Positions 1 to 7,868 of a DNA stretch of 64,000 nucleotides are shown one piece after another. The notes beneath the pieces were generated by a model that saw only the letters and a program-made list of their open reading frames with translations, was not told the DNA's origin and ran no database searches. This stretch comes from an uncultured Lachnospiraceae bacterium. GTDB lineage: Bacteria; Bacillota; Clostridia; Lachnospirales; Lachnospiraceae. A program made the position numbers and the translations under genes. How positions within the stretch are numbered: position 1 is the first letter of the stretch; each line of letters starts with the position of its first letter. The DNA is taken from assembly GCA_910578085.1 (NCBI GenBank), contig CAJTPM010000004.1:1-64000 (forward strand), read 5' to 3'.

Positions 1-23
1 GAATGCCAAAACTGCTTTTTCGT

Positions 24-176
24 TTACCCCATCATCGATTCTAACCTAAAGAATTCAATGTCAACTTGATATTCATCATCAATAAGAAGATAGTTAACCT
101 TGTAAATTTGACACTGTTCTAATATCTTGGCATTATCTCGGAGTACTGTTTCTATCGTACAGCTCTCATCATCCAT
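24..176 (-). CDS. 50-aa hypothetical protein or 3' fragment of a larger gene
   Basis: The minus strand carries a 50-codon frame starting with ATG at 176 and ending with TAA at 24-26. The acidic, leucine/isoleucine-rich protein reads like a real protein tail (it contains NYLLIDDEYQVDIEF), and this stretch is more AT-rich than what follows. The frame stays open upstream to about the point where ROK-kinase homology begins on the other strand, so this may be the 3' end of a gene broken at that junction. The only upstream ribosome-site candidate (GTGGAAA) is weak. I do not recognise a family. Confidence 0.3.
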   Translation of the reverse strand: MDDESCTIETVLRDNAKILEQCQIYKVNYLLIDDEYQVDIEFFRLESMMG

Positions 177-193
177 TCTATTTTCCACAATAC

Positions 194-679
194 TTGCATA
201 CTTTGGTGATCGAAAATGGCGGTGTACAGTGCGTCTGTGGGAAGAGGGGATGTTTTGAGAGTTTGTGCAGCGCCACGGCTCTGGTGAGATATGCGAAAGA
301 ACTTGCAAAACAGTATCCGGACAGTATTCTGCTGCGGTATGCGGGAGGGGAGCCGGAGAAAATAGACGGAAAAATGATTTACAACGGTTGTCTGAAAGAG
401 GATCCTGCCAGCCTGAGAGTGAGGGATATTTTTGTGGAAAAACTGACCACCGGACTGGTCAATCTGATCGATCTGTTCAACTCGGAATGTATTGTTTTAA
501 GCGGCGGCGTATCCGGTATGGGGGAAGTGCTGCTTTCCCCGCTGCGCGTGTCCGTGGAAAAATTATTGATGCATAAAGTACAGAAATGTGATATTATAAT
601 AGGAAAGTTATACACCATGGCGGGTGTTATGGGAGCCTGTTATATGGTGAAGGAAAACAGGACGAAGCGGGAGTTATAG
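194..679 (+). pseudogene. ROK-family sugar kinase/regulator, C-terminal remnant
   Basis: Only the C-terminal half of a ROK protein (glucokinase, N-acetylmannosamine kinase or NagC-like regulator) is present. The first recognisable residues (HTLVIENGG) are the middle of the protein and are followed directly by the ROK zinc motif CVCGKRGCFES. About 115 residues later comes the GGV nucleotide-binding segment (IVLSGGVSGMGE). The N-terminal ATP-phosphate loop (DxGGT type) and the catalytic aspartate region, roughly 120-150 residues, are missing because unrelated DNA lies upstream of about position 195. A TTG at 194 could open a 161-aa frame but has no convincing ribosome site, so I call it a remnant. 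The DeoR regulator starts 6 bases after its stop, suggesting a former sugar-catabolism operon. Confidence 0.7.
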
Positions 680-685
680 AACCAT

Positions 686-1486
686 ATGTTGATGGAGAAA
701 ACCAAGGCAGAGATAAGAAGGGAGAGAATACTGGAGCTTTTGGATGAGTTTGGTTCGGTATCGGTCAGCACGTTTTGTGCCACACTTGGATGCAGTGAAT
801 CGACAATGCGCAATGATCTGGCATATCTGGAAACTCTGGGAAAACTTTACCGCACTTTTGGAGGGGCTGTCAAAATGGAAAAGGCTCCCTATATCTCCAT
901 ACATAACCGGAAAATACTTTATGCGCAGGAAAAGAAAGAGATAGCGGAATACATAGTGAGCCATATGATACACGCAGGCGATACGATCATTCTTGATACG
1001 GGTTCCACCTGTGCCGAGATCGGGAGAGCTGTTGTGGAGTGGAAAATACCGGTTACTATCATTTCTTCTTCTCTGGAGATCGTGAATATTACTTCTGCGT
1101 CGGAGCTGGTGAATCTGTATTGTATCGGCGGATTTTACAATGCACAGAGGGGTTCTTTTACGGGAGAACTCTACAGAAGTGCGCTGAAGGATATCCATGC
1201 GGATCTGTATTTCGCCGGTGTGACGGGAATCGATAAGGAAGTAGGAATCACTATTCCGCTGGGGGAAGAGGTAAACATGAAAAACCTGTATGCGGAAGTG
1301 GCCTCCAAAGTATGTGCCGTGGCGGATTTTTCAAAATTCGGGAAAACCTCACCAAGGAAAGTGTTAAACCACGTGGATAACGTGACGATCATCACAGACA
1401 GTTCGGTTAAAGAAGAATATGTGGAGGAAATGCAGGAAGCAGGATATCATATTCTGGTGGCGGATAAAGTGAAGCAGAGAGTATAG
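686..1486 (+). CDS. DeoR/GlpR-family transcriptional regulator
   Basis: This 266-aa protein has the usual DeoR-family length and order. An N-terminal DeoR-type winged helix-turn-helix (about residues 10-62) contains RRERILELLDEFGSVSV and STMRNDLAYLETLGKLYRT. A C-terminal sugar-phosphate-sensing domain follows, with DTGSTCAEIGRA and DLYFAGVTGID. Such proteins usually repress sugar or polyol catabolic operons and release DNA on binding a phosphorylated sugar. The ATG at 686 has GGGAG about 13 bases upstream; a second ATG at 692 is an alternative. It follows the ROK remnant by 6 bases, which fits a carbohydrate operon whose front is now lost. The effector cannot be told from the sequence. Confidence 0.9.
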   Translation: MLMEKTKAEIRRERILELLDEFGSVSVSTFCATLGCSESTMRNDLAYLETLGKLYRTFGGAVKMEKAPYISIHNRKILYAQEKKEIAEYIVSHMIHAGDTIILDTGSTCAEIGRAVVEWKIPVTIISSSLEIVNITSASELVNLYCIGGFYNAQRGSFTGELYRSALKDIHADLYFAGVTGIDKEVGITIPLGEEVNMKNLYAEVASKVCAVADFSKFGKTSPRKVLNHVDNVTIITDSSVKEEYVEEMQEAGYHILVADKVKQRV

Positions 1487-1547
1487 GCGCGTGATTTATG
1501 AGCAGAGCAGGAGCGGCATGGGGCAGGGACTGCAGAAAGATGGACAG

Positions 1548-1581
1548 GCAGGGAATTTGAAAGCGGTTCCCTGCTGTTTTT
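1548..1581 (+). terminator. Rho-independent terminator after the DeoR gene
   Basis: An 8-bp perfect stem (GCAGGGAA at 1548-1555 with TTCCCTGC at 1567-1574) closes an 11-base loop and is followed by TGTTTTT. It lies 62 bases after the DeoR stop codon. Confidence 0.75.
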
Positions 1582-1928
1582 ATGCACAGGCCCGTGCAGA
1601 GGAAATATGCCGCTAAGGCGGCGCACGGGTCGCGTGCGAGCAGGAGCGTCCGGAGAAAGTAAGTCCGCAGAACTGACGGACCCTGTGCGGCGGGCAGGGA
1701 TGCAAACAATGGAGAATGGCATTTTCCTGCCTGATTGCTATGGAAATATCACGAAAATACAACTAAAGTAGTATGGTATTTTATGCGGAAGTATGTTAAT
1801 AATCGTATCAGGTACAGGATCCGGATATGAGAAAACGGCGGAGAGATCAGGCAGGGAGATGTATCCGTCAACGTACCTGTAAATACTGTGAACCTGTCAA
1901 ATATCAGAAAAGAAAAGGAGACTACGTT
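1582..1928. other. Intergenic region with a nested GC-rich stem structure
   Basis: No gene is convincing here. The left part folds well: CCCGTGC (1591-1597) pairs with GCACGGG (1623-1629), and GCCGC (1609-1613) pairs with GCGGC (1618-1622) around TAAG, so the inner helix abuts the outer one. GTCCG (1648-1652) can pair with CGGAC (1677-1681). The right part (1740-1900) is AT-rich and probably holds the promoter of the next gene, but I could not fix a -35/-10 pair. A frame open from 1827 continues into the next gene, but the strong ribosome site at about 1914 argues that it is leader. Confidence 0.4.
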
Positions 1929-2510
1929 ATGTACTTATTATCTGTATCAGCTGTTATTTTATGTTTTATTGTGATTCAGTTCGTGAATCCCATCAGTATC
2001 TTTGGTTTTGTGGACGTGATAAGTATGGCGCTTTTAGTGATTCTGGTTGTTCCGATCATGCTTTCTGCAGGGCTTTTAAAGGATTTGAACAATGCGATCA
2101 GGCTGGTTCTGGGAAAGCGGAAAGAGGCTGCGATGTTAGAACTGAAAAGGGCGAAGCTAGCGGTGGATATGATGATAAAAATTTCCATATACAGCAGCAT
2201 CTTTGTGACGCTGATGGAACTGGTGGTTCTTCTGCACAATATGTCGGATCCCTCCTATCTGGGTCCGATGATATCCATGTCGCTTCTTATTATGCTGTAC
2301 GCTATGGTGGTTAGTCTGCTGTTTATGCCGATCCGGGGTAAGTTAGAACAGAGGATCCTGGAATATATACCATCCTGTCCGGAGAAGGATGAGGAGCTGC
2401 AGGGTGTACCGGAGCGAAAAGAAGTTAAATGGAGAGGAACAGAAGGGGAGGAGGCCGGACAGAAAGAAGCACAGCAGAAAGAAGTACAGCAGAAAGAATC
2501 GATATCCTGA
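1929..2510 (+). CDS. MotA/TolQ/ExbB-like integral membrane protein
   Basis: A 193-aa protein starts at ATG 1929, with AAAGGAG about 9 bases upstream. It has four hydrophobic segments (about residues 1-20, 27-50, 82-105 and 120-145) separated by a basic cytoplasmic loop. The order resembles a MotA stator: a pair of helices with FVDVISMALLV, then a helix, then LHNMSDPSYLGPMISMSLLIMLYAM, which recalls the NLDDPxxLGPxxAxALLTTLYG signature of MotA. The charged tail has a short repeat (QKEAQQKEVQQKES). No MotB-like partner or flagellar gene is nearby. The next gene, 34 bases on, has an N-terminal half of the same topology joined to a LuxR HTH. The MotA relationship rests on motif resemblance. What it does is unknown; gating or assembly with the next protein is an inference. 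Confidence 0.65.
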   Translation: MYLLSVSAVILCFIVIQFVNPISIFGFVDVISMALLVILVVPIMLSAGLLKDLNNAIRLVLGKRKEAAMLELKRAKLAVDMMIKISIYSSIFVTLMELVVLLHNMSDPSYLGPMISMSLLIMLYAMVVSLLFMPIRGKLEQRILEYIPSCPEKDEELQGVPERKEVKWRGTEGEEAGQKEAQQKEVQQKESIS

Positions 2511-2544
2511 CGGGAGCAGGCAGTAAATGGAGAGGTGCGCTACC

Positions 2545-3171
2545 ATGGTAAAAGTGATAAAAAAATGTGCTGCTGTTGCCTGCTATGTTTTTCTGCTGTC
2601 GTTTTTCTTTGAGGTTCGGATAGAAAGGCTGTTCGACGGGAAACAGTTTCTGATATGGGTTCTTGGTACAGGGCTTATGTGCCTTCCGTCTTTTGGCGAA
2701 AAAGGGGAGGCGGAAACCTGGGGACAGAGAATGAGGCGTATCTCGCAGTGCGGTCTTTTTGCCAGTTTCCTGGAAAGTTTTTTGCTATGTCTTACGGCGA
2801 TGGAGCGAATGCGGGATACGGGGGAAGTTCTGCCGGAGCTTGCGCTGTGCCTGCGGCCCGTTTTATATGGCATCTGTGTCTGGACGATTTTTGCGGAACA
2901 GACCGGCAGAGAAAAACTGAAAGAAGTGGACGGAGAAAAGGGTGGAATTCGGGAGATCAGTGCCAGTGAGAGTTATATTCGGTTTGAACAGATGGGTCTC
3001 ACAAAAAGGGAATGTGAGATAGCAATCCTGATCTGCCAGGGGATGAGCAACGGCGAGATAGCGGAAAATCTCTGTATCTCAGAGGCTACGGTGAAAAAAC
3101 ATATCTCTAATATTTTTGAGAAGTTTAACTGTAGCAGAAGGGAGCAGATCCGGATGCGGTTATTTTCATAA
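2545..3171 (+). CDS. Membrane-anchored LuxR-type regulator with MotA-like N-terminal region
   Basis: A 208-aa protein starts at ATG 2545, with GGAGAGG 8-9 bases upstream; an ATG at 2527 lies before that site. The N-terminal 130 residues contain about four hydrophobic segments and can be aligned by eye with the preceding MotA-like protein (LFDGKQFLIWVLGTGL with FVDVISMALLVILVV; SFLLCLTAMERMRDTG with MELVVLLHNMSDPSYLG). The C-terminal 60 residues are a LuxR/GerE helix-turn-helix: LTKRECEIAILICQGMSNGE, then ISEATVKKHISNIFEKF. There is no receiver or periplasmic sensor domain. The likely design is a transcription factor held at the membrane by a stator-like module, perhaps sensing the state of its neighbour. 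Target genes are unknown. A terminator follows. Confidence 0.7.
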   Translation: MVKVIKKCAAVACYVFLLSFFFEVRIERLFDGKQFLIWVLGTGLMCLPSFGEKGEAETWGQRMRRISQCGLFASFLESFLLCLTAMERMRDTGEVLPELALCLRPVLYGICVWTIFAEQTGREKLKEVDGEKGGIREISASESYIRFEQMGLTKRECEIAILICQGMSNGEIAENLCISEATVKKHISNIFEKFNCSRREQIRMRLFS

Positions 3172-3234
3172 AAGGGAAAAACAGGTTCAAATGCATGCGT
3201 TTAAGGCATGGAAGTATGCCGTTGATACGTTGCG

Positions 3235-3270
3235 CGGGCAGGGAGAAAATTTCCTCTGCCCGATTTTTTT
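3235..3270 (+). terminator. Rho-independent terminator after the LuxR-type gene
   Basis: CGGGCAG (3235-3241) pairs with CTGCCCG (3256-3262) and is followed by ATTTTTTT. It separates the LuxR-type gene from the LexA-controlled promoter downstream. Confidence 0.85.
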
Positions 3271-3289
3271 GAAAATGGGAAAATTTCTC

Positions 3290-3318
3290 TTGACATAATC
3301 GAACTTGCGTTCTATGAT
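3290..3318 (+). promoter_or_regulatory. Sigma-A promoter with an embedded LexA/DinR (SOS) box
   Basis: A perfect -35 TTGACA (3290-3295) and a -10 TATGAT (3313-3318) are separated by 17 bases. The spacer holds CGAACTTGCGTTCT (3300-3313), which matches the Gram-positive SOS box CGAACnnnnGTTC in both half-sites. A repressor there would block polymerase directly. The predicted start of transcription is near 3325, so the coding start is better placed at 3343. Confidence 0.8.
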
Positions 3319-3342
3319 ATTATCATGGAAATGAGGGAACGT

Positions 3343-4845
3343 ATGTTTGAAAAAGAAGAAATAGTGTGTTCAGCTATTGCAGAAAATGATGCGAAGAAGA
3401 GTGATGCGGAAGTCCTGGCTGCTTCGCGGGAAATGGGTGGATATTTACCGGGAGAGTGCGTGAGACGGGGAAATATAATATCCGCAGACCGGACCGGGCA
3501 GCTGTCCGTCATGGAAAAACTGCGGATCCTGACGGATGCGGCCAAGTATGATGTGGCCTGTACCAGCAGTGGCGTGGAGAGGAAAGGCAGCGGAAAGGGT
3601 ATGGGAAATACGAAGCTTGCGGGCATTTGCCACAGCTTTTCCGCCGACGGAAGGTGTATTTCGCTTCTGAAAATTCTGTTCACAAATTACTGCATTTACG
3701 ACTGTAAATACTGTATTAACAGAAGCAGCAACGATGTGGAACGGACAGCGTTTACGCCGGATGAGATCTGCGAACTGACGATGAATTTTTATAAGCGGAA
3801 TTATATTGAAGGGCTGTTTTTAAGTTCCGGCATCATAAAGGATCCGACCTATACGATGGAACTGATCTACACGGCGATCTGGAAGCTGCGCAATATGCAC
3901 CGATTTGAAGGTTATATTCATGTGAAGGCCATTCCCGGGGCTGCTCCCGAAATTATTTACAGGCTGGGGCTTTTGGTGGACAGGATGAGTGTGAATCTGG
4001 AGCTGCCCACAGGGGAAGGGCTTCGAAATCTTGCCCCCAATAAGAGCCGGGGTACAATTTTAAAACCAATGCGTCAGATTCAGAACGGCATCATAAGCAG
4101 CAAAGAGGAGGTGGCGCTTTACCGTCATGCGTCTCAGTTTGTACCGGCCGGGCAGTCTACCCAGATGATTATTGGCGCCACGCCGGAGAGCGACTATCAG
4201 ATCGTTTCCGTGGCGGAATCTTTATATAAAAAGTTTGCACTGAAGCGGGTGTTTTATTCTGCTTTTGTCAGGGTGAATGAAGATAAAATGCTGCCGGCAC
4301 TGCCCGGCGGACCGCCGCTTCTGCGGGAGCACAGACTGTATCAGGCAGATTTTCTGCTGCGCTATTATGGATTTGAGGCGGGAGAACTTTTGTCGGAGGC
4401 AAGGCCGAATTTTAATGTGTTTCTGGATCCGAAGTGCGACTGGGCGCTGCGTCATCTGGAACTGTTTCCAATGGAGGTAAACGCAGCCCCCTATGAAATG
4501 CTGCTGCGGGTACCGGGGATCGGGGTGAAGTCCGCTCAGCGGATCGTGAAGGGCCGGAGGCTTGGTTCGCTGCAGTTTGATGATCTGAAAAAGATCGGTG
4601 TAGTGTTGAAGCGGGCGCTCTATTTTATCTGCTGCAATGGAAAGATGATGTACCGCACGAAGATCGAGGAGGACTATATCACAAGAAATCTGTTAGATAC
4701 GGATCAGAAGCGGCCGCCGCAGCCGGACTTTATAGACGGCAGGGAGGTTACGTTTAAGCAGTTATCGCTATTTGATGATGTGACGTCGGCGGGAATGTTG
4801 CCAACGCCTGTTCAGGCGGGGCTCCTGAGGCAGGCCGGCGGGTAA
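3343..4845 (+). CDS. Putative DNA modification/repair radical SAM protein with HhH domain
   Basis: This 500-aa protein matches the rSAM_link_UDG type (TIGR03916 as I recall it). The 4Fe-4S/SAM motif CIYDCKYC lies at residues 117-124 and is followed by a radical-SAM barrel with GLFLSSGI. A C-terminal helix-hairpin-helix begins near residue 391 (RVPGIGVKSAQRIV), pointing to DNA binding. ATG 3343 is preferred because GAGGG sits 5 bases upstream, while ATG 3325 coincides with the expected transcript start. A LexA box overlaps the promoter, so the gene should be induced by DNA damage. It is followed 29 bases later by the usual partner of this family. The reaction is not known; members are predicted to act on DNA in repair, sometimes near a uracil-DNA glycosylase gene, and none is here. 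Confidence 0.85.
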   Translation: MFEKEEIVCSAIAENDAKKSDAEVLAASREMGGYLPGECVRRGNIISADRTGQLSVMEKLRILTDAAKYDVACTSSGVERKGSGKGMGNTKLAGICHSFSADGRCISLLKILFTNYCIYDCKYCINRSSNDVERTAFTPDEICELTMNFYKRNYIEGLFLSSGIIKDPTYTMELIYTAIWKLRNMHRFEGYIHVKAIPGAAPEIIYRLGLLVDRMSVNLELPTGEGLRNLAPNKSRGTILKPMRQIQNGIISSKEEVALYRHASQFVPAGQSTQMIIGATPESDYQIVSVAESLYKKFALKRVFYSAFVRVNEDKMLPALPGGPPLLREHRLYQADFLLRYYGFEAGELLSEARPNFNVFLDPKCDWALRHLELFPMEVNAAPYEMLLRVPGIGVKSAQRIVKGRRLGSLQFDDLKKIGVVLKRALYFICCNGKMMYRTKIEEDYITRNLLDTDQKRPPQPDFIDGREVTFKQLSLFDDVTSAGMLPTPVQAGLLRQAGG

Positions 4846-4874
4846 GATGCAGGAATATAAAAAGAGGTTTGGGG

Positions 4875-5759
4875 ATGGAAACAATAGTATTTGTCTGTGA
4901 GAACAGCATAGAAGGTATTTTGACGGGAGTATATAACGCATGGGCAGAGGCTCTTTCTTCGGGACTTGGACATACCCATTGCAGGCTTGCGGTTACCGAA
5001 CGACTTGCTCTGTGCCGTGACAGGGAAAACGGGCAGGAATTTTTGGGGGGCGGCAGAGAGGAGCATACAGGTGACGGAGAAGGCATTTGTGAGCCGGGAT
5101 ATTTTAACATGGAGTTATTCTGCACATACCGGGAGACAAAGACGGATATGGAAAAGGCCGGGAAAGTGATACGGACATTGCGTAAAAGGCTTGGTGAGGA
5201 GGTCTATGAATGCCTGTGCTATGCCATGGCTTCCCGTGAACCGGATAAGGCAGAAGCCGTCTATAAGACGATCGTGGCAGGACTTTCGATGAAACAGGGT
5301 TTCAGAGTGCTTGATAAAGTTTCTGATCCTTATGTGGCAAGGTGCTTTGATCTGAAGAGAAATGTGGGATGTGAGATACACAGGGAACTGGAATTTCTGC
5401 GGTTTCAGGAATTGGAAAACGGTATACTCTTAGCGAGGATCCATCCGAAAAATGATATTTTAATGTATCTGGGACCGCATTTTTCGGACAGGCTGCCGCT
5501 TGAGAATTTTCTGATCTATGATATGAGCCGCAGAAAGGCGCTGTTCCATGAAAGAAACAAAACGTGGTATCTGATGAATACGCTGGAGCTGGATGATCAG
5601 GCGGGAAGCCGCATCAGCACTCAGGAAGAATATTATCAGGATCTGTTTCGGATGTTCTGCCGTACTATTTCGATACAGAGCCGGGAGAACAGAGCGCTGC
5701 AGAGGCAGTTTTTGCCTTTATATTTCCGGGATGTCATGCCCGAGTTTTCAGAAAACTGA
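4875..5759 (+). CDS. DUF4130/TIGR03915-type probable DNA metabolism protein
   Basis: A 294-aa protein starts at ATG 4875, with AGAGG 7 bases upstream; a TTG at 4869 is less likely. It begins IVFVCENSIEGILTGVYNAW, the hallmark opening of the family linked to the repair radical-SAM protein. Its C-terminal half contains HPKNDILMYLGPHFSDRLP and HERNKTWYLMNTLELDD. It is probably co-transcribed with the upstream gene and so under the same LexA box. The family has been suggested to work with the radical-SAM enzyme on damaged or modified DNA, but no biochemical role is known to me. A stretch near residues 55-75 rich in glycine and charge looks like a linker. No signal peptide or membrane segment is present. 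Confidence 0.8.
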   Translation: METIVFVCENSIEGILTGVYNAWAEALSSGLGHTHCRLAVTERLALCRDRENGQEFLGGGREEHTGDGEGICEPGYFNMELFCTYRETKTDMEKAGKVIRTLRKRLGEEVYECLCYAMASREPDKAEAVYKTIVAGLSMKQGFRVLDKVSDPYVARCFDLKRNVGCEIHRELEFLRFQELENGILLARIHPKNDILMYLGPHFSDRLPLENFLIYDMSRRKALFHERNKTWYLMNTLELDDQAGSRISTQEEYYQDLFRMFCRTISIQSRENRALQRQFLPLYFRDVMPEFSEN

Positions 5760-5953
5760 GGAGGAAAGTACTGGTTTGCCGTTTGATACCCGCTCAGAAA
5801 GCAGTACAGGCAGAACGGAAGGCAGTAATGCTGATTTTGTCGTAAAATATGCTGATTTCATAAAACAGTGTACAAATTTCGCTTTATCATATAGAATGAA
5901 TATGTAGGAGCAGGGAACAGAAGAATAAAAGCAGAAAAGACGGGGAGTACGGT

Positions 5954-6958
5954 ATGGCAGAGATGCGAAACGGAAGACAGGAGGATTCTCTGGAAACTAT
6001 TCTGATAGAAAGCCTCCATATATTGGTTTATGAAAAAGATATCAATACGGCGTTAAATTGCTTTCTGGAGACGATCGGTAAATATTATAAAGCAGACAGA
6101 GCTTATATATTTGAGTTTGACCTGAGAAAGCGTACAATGAACAATACCTTTGAGTGGTGCGCTGAGAAAGTACGGACAGAAAAAGACAGGCTGCAGAATG
6201 TGCAGATTCATGTGATAGAGAGCTGGATAAAAAAGTTCCATGAAAAGAGAGAGTTCTATATTGCTGCGCTGGAGGATGATGTATCTCAGGATCGGGAAGA
6301 TTTCGAGATTTTGAAAAAACAGGGGATTAAAAGCCTTATGGCGGCCCCTCTTTTGTGGGATGATGATATTGTCGGTTTTTTGGGGGTAGATAATCCGGCG
6401 GAACATAATGGAGATATGCTGCTGCTTCGCTCGGTTGTGGATTTTGTGACGGCAGATCTGGAGAAACGGCGTCTGATTGAGGAATTGAGCCGGGCATGCT
6501 GTATTGACATGCTGACAGGATTGAAAAACCGGAATGAGTATATGCGAAAATACAATGAACTGAAGGAGAGAAGGCCGGAAACGCTGGGCGTGATATTTAT
6601 CGATATTAACGGTCTGAAGCAGTTGAATGACACCTATGGGCATGAGCGCGGCGATGCGATGATCCGAAAAACGGCAGAGGCAATTAACAGGTATGCCCCG
6701 GGATGCGGTTATCGAATTGGCGGGGATGAGTTTATCATACTATTGGAGAACTTGGAAGAGAAACAGTTTCAGGCGAAAGCGGAAGGACTAAGTGCGGAAT
6801 TTCAGGGAGACGGCGAATACAGTATTTCGATAGGCGAGGTCTGGCAGAAGGAGAATGTCGATATCGACAGGCAGGTAAAGGAAGCTGACTTTTGTATGTA
6901 TGAGGCAAAAAAACTCCATTATAGAAACAGAAACTATGACAGAAGAAAAAGAGGGTAA
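5954..6958 (+). CDS. GAF-GGDEF diguanylate cyclase
   Basis: A 334-aa soluble protein with GGGGAG before its ATG. Residues 10-170 form a GAF-type sensory domain (DRAYIFEFD, ending FVTADLEKR), and residues 180-330 form a GGDEF domain. The catalytic loop YRIGGDEFIILL is intact at about residue 255, and the metal/substrate segment IFIDINGLKQLNDTYGHERGD is present, so it should make cyclic di-GMP. There is no RxxD inhibitory site in the usual place before GGDEF (APGCGYRI), so product feedback through that site is not expected. No EAL or HD-GYP domain accompanies it, and the 194 bases upstream hold no gene. The ligand of the GAF domain is unknown. Confidence 0.9.
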   Translation: MAEMRNGRQEDSLETILIESLHILVYEKDINTALNCFLETIGKYYKADRAYIFEFDLRKRTMNNTFEWCAEKVRTEKDRLQNVQIHVIESWIKKFHEKREFYIAALEDDVSQDREDFEILKKQGIKSLMAAPLLWDDDIVGFLGVDNPAEHNGDMLLLRSVVDFVTADLEKRRLIEELSRACCIDMLTGLKNRNEYMRKYNELKERRPETLGVIFIDINGLKQLNDTYGHERGDAMIRKTAEAINRYAPGCGYRIGGDEFIILLENLEEKQFQAKAEGLSAEFQGDGEYSISIGEVWQKENVDIDRQVKEADFCMYEAKKLHYRNRNYDRRKRG

Positions 6959-6994
6959 AGCCGCGAAGCGAAAAGGGTGCGGCTTCACCCTTTC
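6952..6994. terminator. Bidirectional terminator between convergent genes
   Basis: GGGT plus AAGCCGC (6953-6964) pairs with GCGGCTT plus ACCC (6979-6990) around a GAAGCGAAAAGGGT-type loop. TTTCTCTC follows on the plus strand and CTCTTTTTC on the minus strand. It overlaps the stop codon of the GGDEF gene and lies 37 bases beyond the end of the ABC permease gene on the other strand. Confidence 0.7.
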
Positions 6995-7031
6995 TCTCAG
7001 TAACATAGGGAGAAAAGCAAGTAACAAATGT

Positions 7032-7868
7032 CTAATCGAGATTCAGTTTTCTGTTCATAATAAAATGACAGATACAGTACAGAGCAACGCATAGCCCGCA
7101 CATGATGAGCAGTGTAATAAACATTCCGAGGATCCAGGTTCCTGCAGAGATGTTCTCCAGATCATAGTTGTAATATAAAGTATCGGAAAAGGGGATAGCA
7201 AATATCTGCCTGAAAAAGCGGAAAATAAAACGCAGCGCAAAATAGGCGATAACGGCGCCGCCAATCTTATGTCTGCTCCAAAGCTGCCCCAGACAGATGC
7301 AGGCATAAAAGAACAGTATATCAAAGACGCAGGTGCTGATTCCGATCAGGAGAAGCCAGAAAAAAAGCAGGGGGAGCGGTATCGACATGGAAGTCTGCAT
7401 CTCTGAAAAAAGTTCACCGAACATGTCTGTAAATTCTTTAAAAAACTGGACAATGCTTGTGTCGGACAGATAGGAGACGCCAACGGAAGCGATGCCAAAT
7501 ACACTGAGTATGATAAACAGGAAAGAGATAAGCCGCCAAATGACAGCAACCAGGGTTTTGGACAGGATAAGGTCGGAAGTTTTTACCGGCAGGGTAAACA
7601 TCAGATATCCCTCGTCGGTAAAGAAGTTTTTATAAAAGCGTATGACAGTACAGAGCGTGACACAGAGAGAAAGTGCCGCCAGACAGATAATATAGGTCAG
7701 AACCGTAAGGCTGGCAAACAGATCCACAAAAATATTGGAGTCCTGTTCCCAGAAGGATGTCATAAAGGTACTCATCATAATCAGGGTGACAACTGCCAGG
7801 ATAATCATGGTGATCGTGGGAGCGGGGAAGAAGCTTTTCCACTCCTGCTTTATCAATTTCTTTAACAT
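7032..7868 (-). CDS. ABC-2-type transporter permease
   Basis: A 278-aa protein with about six membrane segments. It begins with a short basic cytoplasmic end (MLKKLIKQEWKSFF) and has FFTDEGYLMFTLPVKTSDLI, typical of ABC-2 permease subunits of Firmicutes next to an ATPase of the YtrB/EcsA style. Its start overlaps the end of the ATPase gene by 7 bases, so the two are translationally coupled. The substrate cannot be deduced; related two-gene systems handle peptides, antibiotics or envelope stress. It ends at a bidirectional terminator. Confidence 0.85.
   Translation of the reverse strand: MLKKLIKQEWKSFFPAPTITMIILAVVTLIMMSTFMTSFWEQDSNIFVDLFASLTVLTYIICLAALSLCVTLCTVIRFYKNFFTDEGYLMFTLPVKTSDLILSKTLVAVIWRLISFLFIILSVFGIASVGVSYLSDTSIVQFFKEFTDMFGELFSEMQTSMSIPLPLLFFWLLLIGISTCVFDILFFYACICLGQLWSRHKIGGAVIAYFALRFIFRFFRQIFAIPFSDTLYYNYDLENISAGTWILGMFITLLIMCGLCVALYCICHFIMNRKLNLD

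Noticed and set aside
177..308. Upstream extension of the minus-strand frame at 24-308
   Set aside because: Beyond about 195 it reads the reverse of the ROK remnant, so its first 40 or so residues are an artefact of antisense reading.
1827..1928. Earlier start for the MotA-like protein
   Set aside because: The extra 34 residues are Arg/Lys/Cys-rich and unlike a MotA N-terminus, and the strong AAAGGAG lies just before 1929.
1929..2510. Flagellar stator MotA
   Set aside because: No MotB partner or flagellar genes are nearby, and the protein is paired with a LuxR fusion instead.
3325..3342. ATG 3325 as start of the radical-SAM gene
   Set aside because: It coincides with the predicted transcription start and lacks a ribosome site; ATG 3343 has GAGGG 5 bases upstream.
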